Under the pieces are notes generated by a model. It searched no databases. It was not told the origin of the DNA and worked only from the letters and a program-made list of their open reading frames with translations. Below are positions 21,801 through 33,800 of a DNA stretch of 64,000 nt, piece by piece (the first letter of the stretch is position 1; every line of letters starts with the position of its first letter). Source of the DNA: Bedellia somnulentella (Eukaryota; Arthropoda; Insecta; Lepidoptera; Bedelliidae); assembly GCA_963576735.1 (NCBI GenBank), contig OY755176.1, forward strand, positions 14,741,423 to 14,805,422, given 5' to 3'. Position numbers and translations under genes: made by a program.

Positions 21801-24800
21801 CTGCATTTACATTAATTACTTTAAATATCCTTTACTATTTTTATAATTATAAAATCGATGTTTTTCTTATATCTATAGCCGAAATACTGCAAATTATACA
21901 AACTAAGAACATCGAAACAAGAGAAAATAATGTTAGTATTTGTATACTTACACTGAACTTAGATGCTCCCTTTATTGGCAAAGCACAAAAAAGTAAGGTT
22001 TTATTAAATGCGAGGAAATTTTGATATACTTTCTTAGCATATTGTTAAAACGGTTAGCAGCAAAACTTGAGATCATAAAGCAATGGTTACAATATATTGT
22101 ATTCCAGCCACATCTATATCATCATAACGGACTTAATAGGATTTGAAAATTACCATAGTCAAAATATTATTGCGATGAGGAGCGATAATGAAATAAATAG
22201 ACATACATATACTCACGTCATTTGTTCCCATAGGGGTAGGCAGAGACTGTCGATCACTGTTTTGCGCGATCCATGCAAACCTCTCAAGTTTTATTTACAT
22301 TAATTAGTCTTTACATACATGCTTTTTTATTTTTTAGACTTCGGACGTCTTTTAGCTCTGTATAGATTTAGACACTATTTGTTCTAAATGTGTAAATACA
22401 AAATAAATAGACATCTTTCCCCTCAATTCACTTTCATCCATCCTGTCTAAAACACAGTTAAGTTGCCACAAAACTTACACAGTATCAAACAGCCTCCTAT
22501 AATGATCATCTGCCTTATTATCAGCAACAAGAGAATCCAGTTTATCGACGAGCGCCGCCTCAGTTCGTGCTGCCGAGCCGGTGGCCGCGCGCTCGATCAC
22601 CATCAGCGACAAGAGCTCTCATACTACGCTTCATTTACATTCATCAGTTATCATATATGCCCTCTTGTTCTTCAAACTTCGGACGTCTTATTGAGGACAT
22701 TCTCTATTTGATGTAAGTCCTCCTAGATGTTCCTCGACTGACATTACCATTTACATTTGCTCCATATATCCATTCATCTTAAATGAAATATTGTTGCTAC
22801 AAAACTTACACAGTATCAAACAGCCTCCTATAATGATCATCTGCCTTATTATCAGCAACGAGCGAATCCAGTTTATCGACAAGCGCCGCCTCGGTCCTTG
22901 CCGCCGAGCCAGTAGCCGCACGTTCAGCTGCCATCAACGACACGAGCGCTCCGAGCGCCGCGCGACGCAGTTCTGACACTAGAGTGATTTCTAGCAGTGC
23001 ACCTACTGCGCCGCCGATTAGGTGGAGTTGGGCTGGGCCTGGGGAATGGTGTTATTCAGTCAGTCAAAGATCGGAAATGTGTCAATATGTTATTCAATTA
23101 CGGAGTTTTCTCGGTTTGCATTTGGTTATGCCATTATTTTTCCAATGATTGTCGATCAACACTTTGGTAAATATCGATCTAATGCATGCTCTTTTAATGT
23201 AACTGTTATTCAGCAAAACTTCTCGGTTTGCATTTGGTTATGCCATTATTTTTCCAATGATTGTCGATCAACACTTTGGTAAATATCGATCTAATGCATG
23301 CTCTTTTGATGTAACTGTTATTCAGCAAAACAAGTCTAGGATATTCGCAGATACGGGGATACTGGCCCTTCAAAGTCTCGGGGGTCATAAGTTTCCTCTA
23401 AATATCAAAGTTGAGTCTATAATTGTGACATGTTGACGAGTCTTATAAACTAGGTAATTCAATAAGCCACACTAGTATCGGCTTCGTGTGAGTTTCGCAA
23501 AGTAAAGGGCGGGTAAGGCAGTGTAATGTATGACAGCGGCAGTCACCGAGGCGCGCCCACACGGACAGCAGCTGCAGGCCGGCGGCGGCGCGCAGGGCGG
23601 CCCGGTCCCCGCGCGCCTCGTACCGCTCCGGCTGCAGCGCGCCGCTCGTCACCAGCGCCACGCCCAGCTCCATGTAGCCGGACCACATCTACCAACATAA
23701 CATGTCAGCGTTACTAACTCCTAACTCTATCCTGAGGACCATAGCAGGGAGCTACGACTCCCCAATAATGCAGCACCTTGCGCGGGTCCTAATTGACTAA
23801 TAAATAGATAATATTGTACACTAACATAGGCTAAGATAATAATGTTACTAACACTATGGACCCTTGTTGTCTGATTTAATAAATAAATAATAATAACAAT
23901 AATTACTTAACATACATGTTGAGTGACTCCAAGTTGAAAAGTTGTCTTTAACAAACGCGGAAATGACGACTAATAATCAATCTCTTTTCAATTATCTTTT
24001 TTTCTATCTGGGTATAAAAACAGCACCAGTGTAATGGCGGGTTCTTTATATGTAGTTTATTGCTATCCCCACCTAGAACGAGTAGTGAATTTACGTGGAG
24101 CACTTAGTGTCCTCTTATTTACTAGTTCGTTCCTATTATGACGGGTATAACTAGAAGACGGGTAAAAGTGCACGGGAGTTCATGTCATAGTGATTACAGC
24201 GAAATGTTTGATAAAGTGACTAGAAATACAATCTGCGTCGTCGAATCTAATTTCATGCATTTTGTTCCCCAGGGTTCCTAGTAGAAACTTTGTGATTTAT
24301 AGGTGAATAAAAAATATTAATATTTGGTTACTTAAAATTGAAACTCCTTAATATACTAGAGTAAACCTTTCTAGTATATCTCGATATATATTTTTTACCT
24401 GAGGATCAAACTGCGGTGGCTCTTCACCCATAAATCTTTCGAGTAGAGGTTTAGCCAGATCTTGCAACGCTGATAATAACACTTTGCAACTTGCCACTCG
24501 CAGGACCATCCAATCTGATGGAAACACCTGAAAATTATAATGCATTTATTATAGTTTACCTGGATCATGAAAAGAGACAATAAACTTGCATTATTTCTCA
24601 ACGATACAAAACAAAATTGAAACTGAGGGCAGTTTATTCAATAAACATAACTTGGAAATGGTTATTGTTAGTAAATAAATGTGAATATTGGAACCGTAAA
24701 TGGCGAAATGCTTTTTAATTGTGTTTTATATCCGTAACGTAAATATTAGTAAAAAACTGTTCAAGTACATGACCCTGATTCTTAAATGTGATACATAAAA

Positions 24801-27800
24801 CGAATATATCTTAAAATCAGTGGTAGTTATTATAATTATATACCCAGTCACTTTTACATCTACTGAAATTCTTGAAATAATACCAACTCACGTCTTGCTC
24901 AATAAGATGTCGAAATACGAGGAAAGCTCTCATAAGAAAGTCTTTCAGAGGTTTCCTGTCGTGAGGGTTCGGCGCCAGATGGTTCCAGAGTCGTTGATAA
25001 TGCGCCGGTTTCAATAACTCCATCAGTCCAAGCAGACCCGCTACCATTGAACTCTAAAAAAGTTAAACAATGTTATAAAAAGTAAGAAGGAAAAAAGATT
25101 AAAGAGTAGATAAAAATGGGCTAATTACGGTAATTATGTTAAACCAAATATTATGTACTATTGCATTTTGAGTTTAAACAGTAAAAATCTGCTAATAAGT
25201 TTCTAAAATACTTAGCATATATATAAGTTCCAACTTAACATAGTTGGAACGCGGTACCCCAGGCAAACCACCGCCTGGCGTACGATCTCCCCTTTTCCTA
25301 CACACTTACCAACACAGGCGAGTTCCCTCCAATAAGATGCAATACAGTCTCAACGAGCACATCCAACGTATAAGTAGCCAGTACATCCACGTCGGGGTCC
25401 CATTCTTCCTCCCCGCCCCCGCCCCCACTATCGTCTGCCCGCCGCAGCAAGGTGAAGTAAGTAAGTAACTTACCAGCACAGGCGAGTTCCCTCCAATAAG
25501 ATGCAGCACAGTCTCAACAAGCACATCCAACGTATGCGTAGCTAACACATCCACGTCGGGGTCCCAATCTTCCTCCCCGCCCCCACCCCCGCTATCGTCT
25601 GCCCGCCACAGCAAGGTGACCAGCTCTCCCACCATGTCTGCGCATTGAGATAGTTCTTCTCGTCGGGATAACTGTACGCGAAGGTGCTGGCAGGCGGTGC
25701 GGAGGACTATGTTGCGAGCCTCTGTTTCGTTGAAAACGGAAAATTATTGTCTTCTACGAAGAGCTTTAAAATATTCGATTCTAAATTCGAATTTGCCTGT
25801 TTGTATAGACTAGAATTAGTTGTATAGCAATCAAATGTTAAATTTTATTTTTGTGGTACTTTTTATGTTAGGTTTAAATCAAATAAATGAAAAAAAACTG
25901 CAACGTAAATATCGATTAATGTAAAGCGCTTAAGGTCTTCCTCCGTGGTCTCGCAATTAAGCGCTTGGTTTCAAGTACGGAGGTCTCAGGTTCAATCCCC
26001 GGGGGGTAAACTCACAAATTTAATTTGTAAGATTTAACCCAGTTTGGAAGATATTGCAGGCTTGAATCATCTGATTATCAGAAAATTAAGATGATTCTGT
26101 GCTTCGGAGGGCATGTTAAGCCGTCGGTCCCGGCTAATATTACAGTAGTAGTCGTTAGTGATTAACTAAAGCCAAATCACCCTGTATACGCTAGGCTTCG
26201 AGCCTTGGTTTGGACATATATGGGCCGTGAGAAAAGGTCTCAGCGCAGTTAAAGTAATTAATTAAATCAATTTAATTTATGGAATGTATTAAAAGTACAA
26301 TAAAATTTTAAAATTATAAACTATGAACGACTCAACATAGTAAAAACAAATTGTCACTATAAATTCTCACCAGCATCACTCCCCAGCGGTCCCCGCAACA
26401 CGTCTCTCGCAGCCATCAGTCTCGCAGCGGCCAGTGCGGGCGCGGCGGCCCCGTCTAGCAGTGCGGCGGACACGCGAGCAGCCTCGGCCGCACCCAGCGC
26501 AGCGCACACCTCGCGGGACACGCCGGCCCACGAAGAGAGGAGCGCGAGCTGCATGTGAAATATGGGCGCATGGTACTTTGGGTTTATATACAATTGGAAT
26601 GGCGTGGTTTTCAAAGGATATTAAGAGTTGAAAAGAACAATTGCAGCCAAAGTTACACGACTAGCGCGGCCGACACACGAGCCTCGGCCGCACCCAGCGC
26701 AGCGCACACCTCGCGGGACACGCCGGCCCACGAAGAGAGGAGCGCGAGCTGCATGTGAAATATGGGCGCATGGTACTTTGGGTTTATATACAATTGGAAT
26801 GGCGTGGTTTTCAAAGGATATTAAGAGTTGAAAAGAACAATTGCAGCCAAAGTTACACGACTAGCGCGGCCGACACACGAGCCTCGGCCGCACCCAGCGC
26901 AGCGCACACCTCGCGGGACACGCCGGCCCACGAAGAGAGGAGCGCGAGCTGCATGTGAAATATGGGCGCATGGTACTTTGGGATTATATACAATTGGAAT
27001 GGCGTGGTTTTCAAAGGATATTAAGAGTTGAAAAGAACAATTGCAGCCAAAGTTACACGACTAGCGCGGCCGACACACGAGCCTCGGCCGCACCCAGCGC
27101 AGCGCACACCTCGCGGGACACGCCGGCCCACGAAGAGAGGAGCGCGAGCTGCATGTGAAATATGGGCGCATGGTACTTTGGGATTATATACAATTGGAAT
27201 GGCGTGGTTTTCAAAGGATATTAAGAGTTGAAAAGAACAATTGCAGCCAAAGTTACACGACTAGCGCGGCCGACACACGAGCCTCGGCCGCACCCAGCGC
27301 AGCGCACACCTCGCGGGACACGCCGGCCCAGAAAGAGAGTAGTGCGAGCTGTATGAGTAATCTGGATGCCTGGTAATTTTGGTTTATAAAAGTGAATTGC
27401 CGTTGTTACCGCCCGTGGTACGCAGCATGCAAAGCATGCTACTTTGCGATAGTTCGTTACTTAAGTAAACCGTAGTGGGTTTGCATGGGTAATGAGAGTT
27501 AAAATGAAAGGGCAACGGAGGCAAAAGATAGACAGTTAGCGCGGCCGACACGCGAGCAGACTCGGCAGTATCCAGCGCCGCGCACACCTCGCGGGACACG
27601 CCGGCCCAGGAAGAGAATAGTGCGAGCTGCATGAGTAATATGGGTGCCTGGTACTTTGGGTTGTTTAATAATGATGCGAGGGTTTGCATGGGAATTGAAA
27701 GTTTAATATGCGCGCATGTCACTTTAATGAGAGTTAAAATAAAAGAACAATGGAGGCCAAAGTTAGACAGCCAGCGCGGCCAGCACCAGTAAGCCAGACA

Positions 27801-30800
27801 ACATTGAAAACATAATGCTCTATGTAGCGTATATATTTAAATGGAGGCCTAATCTGCGCGGGTGCCAGATTCTCCCTGTAGGGATGCCTAGCGAGCTGCA
27901 CCAAGGCATGCAGCGCGCTCCGGACGTCCCGTTTGAACATTGTACTTTGTAGAGCTAATATGGTGTGTGTAATATATAGTATGTAGTGGTATGAACCTGC
28001 GCGGGTGCCAGATGCTCCCTGTAGGGATGCCTGGCGAGCTGCACCAAGGCATGCAGCGCGCTCCGGACGTCCCGTTTGAACATTGTACTTTGTAGAGCTA
28101 ATATGGTGTGTGTAATATATAGTATGTAGTGGTATGAACCTGCGCGGGTGCCAGATGCTCCCTGTAGGGATGCCTGGCGAGCTGCACCAAGGCATGCAGC
28201 GCGCTCCGGACGTCCCGTTTGAACATTGTACTTTGTAGAGCTAATATGGTGTGTGTAATATATAGTATGTAGTGGTATGAACCTGCGCGGGTGCCAGATG
28301 CTCCCTGTAGGGATGCCTGGCGAGCTGCACCAAGGCATGCAGCGCGCTCCGGACGTCCCGTTTGAACATTGTACTTTGTAGAGCTAATATGGTGTGTGTA
28401 ATATATAGTATGTAGTGGTATGAACCTGCGCGGGTGCCAGATGCTCCCTGTAGGGATGCCTGGCGAGCTGCACCAAGGCATGCAGCGCGCTCCGGACGTC
28501 CCGTTTGAACATTGTACTTTGTAGAGCTAATATGGTGTGTGTAATATATAGTATGTAGTGGTATGAACCTGCGCGGGTGCCAGATGCTCCCTGTAGGGAT
28601 GCCTGGCGAGCTGCACCAAGGCATGCAGCGCGCTCCGGACGTCCCGTTTGAAGCTGTCCTCGTACTGGTTGCTGGTGCTGCGCGCGAACAGGTGTCGCGA
28701 GCGCACGGCCAGGCGGAACACCACGCCCAGTGAGCGCAGACACTTGCGGATCGGTTCTTGGCCTTCCGCGCCGGCTGCCCATTCGGCGCAGTGCTGGACT
28801 GATGATAGCAGGCCTCTGTGAATATATTTGTTTGCTTATTTATTTGGTTACTAACCATGGTAGAATAGTGGGAACATTACTGCTTCTCATGCAGGAGACA
28901 TTAGTTAGGTCCACACCATAGATAACCCCCTATAGATTCCGCTTACAGGTCACTCGATATCCGCAACACGTTTGACTAATTGAGTAGACGTATAAAATTT
29001 CACCTACGCACTGTTTCAGTTGCGACCAGAACTAGGAACTGAGTGTTCGTACACCAAAAATAATTATACATACTGTTTTATTTAATACTATTACTTTGAA
29101 ATGCCTACATGTTCAATAAAGTGGTGTGGGAAATCAACCACAAAATACAACTACCAAAAAGACGGTATTACATTCCATCACTAAGCATAAAATCATAATT
29201 AAATTGCAATTCAAGAGACCGATTTAAACTGGTCAATACCATAGCTCCGTTACATTCACTCTTTACGTTGATTGTAATTACGTCTTTTTCTAGCAAAACG
29301 TCAAGGATGTCCAGAGTTACTTTTATAACGGAATGGTTAGGAACGGAAACTAAGAAGCCAACCCAGTCCGGAGGTTGCGGGTTCGATCCCGATTTTAGAA
29401 CAACATTTATATGATGAGCTTAAATGATTGTATCTTAGTCTTAGGCAGTATTCATATGTGCACTATATTATATTAAATATATCGTAAAGTTAGTATCCCA
29501 TAATACAAGTCTTACTTAGTTTGGGGATAACTTAATCTGTGTATTATATGTCCGTATAAATAATAGAATTTAAAACTCTTTAATGTAAACAGGTAAAGAC
29601 ATTTTATACAGATTATTTCTTAAATAGAAGTACAAGTATATATGTATTTATTTGTTTTATTTAATCTTTTTGCAAACCTAATATCTAAATTAAAAGGACG
29701 CAGACCAAAGTGAAGGTAAATATTTCAAATCTTGCTCTGATAGAATTTCGTTCATTTTTGAGTTTTCCTAAATTACCCGAGATGAAAGCCAAATGGATTG
29801 AAGCTACTCATCGTTTCAACGACACCGGTTTTGTTTACCGGCTCATATATATGAATTTGAATTTCTTTCTTTCTTTTCAATAAAAATATGAATGTTAAAA
29901 TCTATTATTTTTTCCCTACGAACTAATTTATCAATGCCATTGCCATATCTCAAATGTGTCCCATCACTATTAAAGAGTTCAAGTATAGAGCGACCTTGAA
30001 GGAGCCAATCACAGGCATTGTGCGTTGTTCCCCGCTACCCGTGCTTTCCTCCAAGAGTTGTGAGTTTGGATTCATACAAATATCTAATGTATGCGGAGTC
30101 TATTGGGGGTGGTCTGTGGTCCACACCGATGTGTATGTTAAGGTTGAGAGGTTAAACATCGTTAGACCTACATGACTGAGTTGTAATTAATAGAGTGACC
30201 GTGTATTCGTACAAAGTAGCGTTTGGCCTGCCCCCTATATTGTATGCACTATACCCAGTAAAATGAGAGTAACAAGTGACACAAATGTCAAGAGTTATTA
30301 GTACCTCTGGCACCTTTTCGGGGATTTAAGGTGTGAATTTCAAGTAGGATATGAATGCACAATACTTTGTTTTAGATTTATGTTGTCTTGCCGCGTAGCC
30401 GGCTTGATAGCTCTGGACTATTTTTTTCAATCACGGCCTTCTACCAGGCGACTAAAAGTTTTACTGGGGATTTTTAATTAAAGGTGGAGTGTTGCGACTA
30501 AAATCATATATTTCTCAAATTGCTACCTATCTAGTATAGTCACTAGTGAAAGCTTTAGTCTCTTATCCGGACTTGTCTTATTGAGTCAGGATTTAAACCC
30601 GAGAACTTTAGTATTATTTCATCGCAAGGCCACGGAGTAGATTAAATATAATATAATACAAATAAAAAGAAAACCCTACTTGTAAACAAGTGCAGCAGAA
30701 AAATGTTCCTCGATGTAGACATCAAGCACCGGCTTGAAATGTTGAAATCTCGTCTCATCCAGCAAACTGCATATTGAAACCAACACCAAAAATACTGTGC

Positions 30801-33800
30801 CTGAATGCGGAGTGCTGAAAATAAAATAAGCAGTTTAGTTGTTGATTGAACCACTCAGTAATGTAGTACAAGTATATAAGAATTCTGGGAAGATTTAGTT
30901 TGATAGAACCAAACACCATAATTACTTAAAGTTTTTATAATAGTTATAGAACACGAATATCTTAGACATGAATTACAAATAACAAAACGAAATAATAAAA
31001 CCACCTACCTATTACCATCCTCTGTAGAAAACAATGCAAATAACGCATCGAGGACATCTCTTAGGAACTTAATAAGTTCTTCGCAACTCAGTCCGTCGCC
31101 CAATCGCAAAACTCGCAACAATGTCTCTTGCACTTTCTCAGGATGAGCTCGCCATTGTAATAGTGCTAATAGGTCCTCTGTAATACACGTTTAGATATTA
31201 TACCAGTGAAAATTTAGTTACATTGTTTTTACATTAAATACTGGCGTTTCAACAAAATAGCGTTTTATTGATATATCTTGCAGAGATTGCATTCTTGTTT
31301 CTGAATCAAAATACACAACGCATATAAAAACACAAAGGTCATGTAATCAATTAAGGAAAGAATCATTTTTCGACACCAGCAGTACTCGAACCCGCCGTCA
31401 ACGCCCCGGAACAAAGGCTAAAGGTAGGTGTGGTGTTAAGAAACAGAGGAAAGAAGAATTTCGCATCAGTAGTTACTTGATACAATAACTCAATTGGCAG
31501 AGCGACCGGGGCGTTTACCGAGGTCGCGAGTTCGAGTCCTGCTTGTGTCGAAAAAAAACTTTCCTTAATTTATTAGCAATAATCCCTACATGAGGTTTTC
31601 AAGAACAAAACATTCTTATACAGCGTGTTAGTTTGACGGCGATTGTTACTTCAATATTAATTCGTATATTAAAGTTTAATGCTTAATATCCACCATATGA
31701 AATAAACAAAAAGATTAAAACCGCTTTAGCAGAAAAACTTACTTTCTCCATCAGATGGAAAACTGTGGTTATCTACACTAGCCTAGCGCACACACTCCTA
31801 CCCGTATAATGTCTCACCCACACACAGAGAACAGCGGGCGCGTCATGTGACCATCTAGTCTTGCGCACACTTGCTCGTGACCGTATAAACCGCACTATGA
31901 CAGCAATGCAAAATTTTTTTGAATTTCGCGGCTATGTTTGATTTTTCTTTGAACTTATCGCCGCGCCTGGTGAGGCTGTGGTCTTAGTCGCCTCGTATTT
32001 CAATCCAGTATTAAATATGGGGTAGTGTAATTCAAACATTTTCAAGTAAAAAGATTGATGAATGTAAACAAAGCTAGAGAGGTTTGCCAGGATCGTACGA
32101 AGTGGCGATCGATAGTCTCTGCCTACCCCAATGGGAACTAATGGCGTGAGAATATGTATGTAAAAAATCTATCTCTATTAATTAACATCGACGATTATAA
32201 CAAAACTGTCGTCCTAAATAATCAGCTACCGCTATTTTTGTTTTACTTTACATCTCTGCCTCCCCAATGGGAAGTAACGGCGTGAGTATGTATGTAATGT
32301 ATGTACTTCATGAGCGTAAGATAATAAAATTAAAAACAAATAGAGACCCTCGAAACGATGCATTTACGTGGCATAAAATAAAGTGCGCAAGAGATACCTA
32401 TTCATTCATTAACCGACATCGAAATTGGAGGAGTTCTTGGTGTTTACTAAACTCTCTCGGGGCTAAAGGGTTCTAAACGGGTGTATCTGTACTCTATCAC
32501 AGTTAACTAAAGAATACGAATAAAAATAACTCACCCCGTTTTGATTGGCAGTGGCAGATCCGGGCTATCACCTTTATTTGCGCAAAACGCAGAACATTTT
32601 GAGAATTAACATTATAAAACACCAACACTGAACTTTGCTGGTTCGTGTACGCCATATTTACTCAACACAATCACAACACAAGATACTAAAACTGAACTCA
32701 CACTCCGAAAATTTAATGCGAAAAATCAAAGTGACATCCAATCATAAGCGACACAAACACAATGAGCTACAAACAACAACTAACTTAGTATTAATACTGT
32801 TGTTCCTTTGATAAAATGCCGACAAGCCCGCCCGACTTGATACATGCAGATTTTGAATTTCGCGGCGATCGATGTTTACGAATTATGAATTTTTCTCTGA
32901 ACATACTGCCGCATTCCAACGCAGTATTAACTATGGGGTAGTGTTATTCAAATTTATCACGTCAAATAATAACATGTAAAAAATAAGAAGATATTAGAAG
33001 CTAAGTTCGATTACTGGCGATACTTTACTGGCCTTGATTTGATTTGGCCGCCGGTTAAGGGTCACGGCGGGTCGCAGCTGTCAGCTGAGTTGCCCGCCTT
33101 GTCATCGCGTTTCACGCACACATTGAGCGTGTTGGTGTCAATAGTACTACTTTCTTAGTGCAAATTTTAACAAAATTTGAAAAAAAATAAGTGTGTTTTT
33201 TTTCAACGAATTCTGCCTCTATACGTGATAATTAATCATACTTTTCATTGATAACAGTCGTTACAATTACACCCTGTATAACAAAGGTCAAGTATTTTAT
33301 TTTATACCAACATGATTTAGTAGCGCCATCTAGTTAGTGCTTGGTGAACCAACTACGAAATTTATATAAGCCTGATTTTCATACAACAGTTAAAATAAAC
33401 TCACCATTCTGTGTCAACTTGGTAGAGCACAACAAGGTGCTTATCGAACAGTTTTCTTTGGAACTCCTCTGAAAGGACGGCACTACTCCATTGGCAGCTA
33501 CTGGCCGAGCTGAGTCGTTGGAACATGACGGTAGTGACAGGTAACTTGCATTTGCTAATCTGGAATATCCAAAAAATATTTAAAATAAAGATCCAACATA
33601 TGCTTCCCTTAAAAGCACAATATAAGCAACATAGGGCATAAATTTGTGATTGAATTAAGCAGCTGGAACTTAAAAGGACACGAAGAACAGAATGGACGTT
33701 GGTTGAGTATGTAAAAAAAATTATTCTTAGAACAGTTATTACTTCTTCATGTATATTGCTATACATGAATAAGTAATAATATAAATGCGATTTAGTCTTA

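Noticed and set aside
26434..27376. Plus-strand frames of about 67 codons repeated every 200 bp
   Set aside because: These are the antisense of exon 12 copies and of intron; they have no sequence support and the real gene is on the minus strand.
26371..28568. CRISPR-like array because of regular repeats
   Set aside because: Units are 143 and 200 bp without short repeats and unique spacers, contain exon sequence and lie in an insect gene.
28241..28858. A 205-codon open frame on the minus strand with repeated MPWCSSPG units
   Set aside because: It is the exon 11 sequence and its 143-bp copies read in the wrong frame and through intron. The true frame is [10 protein letters not shown]...[10 protein letters not shown] and is fixed by splice phase.
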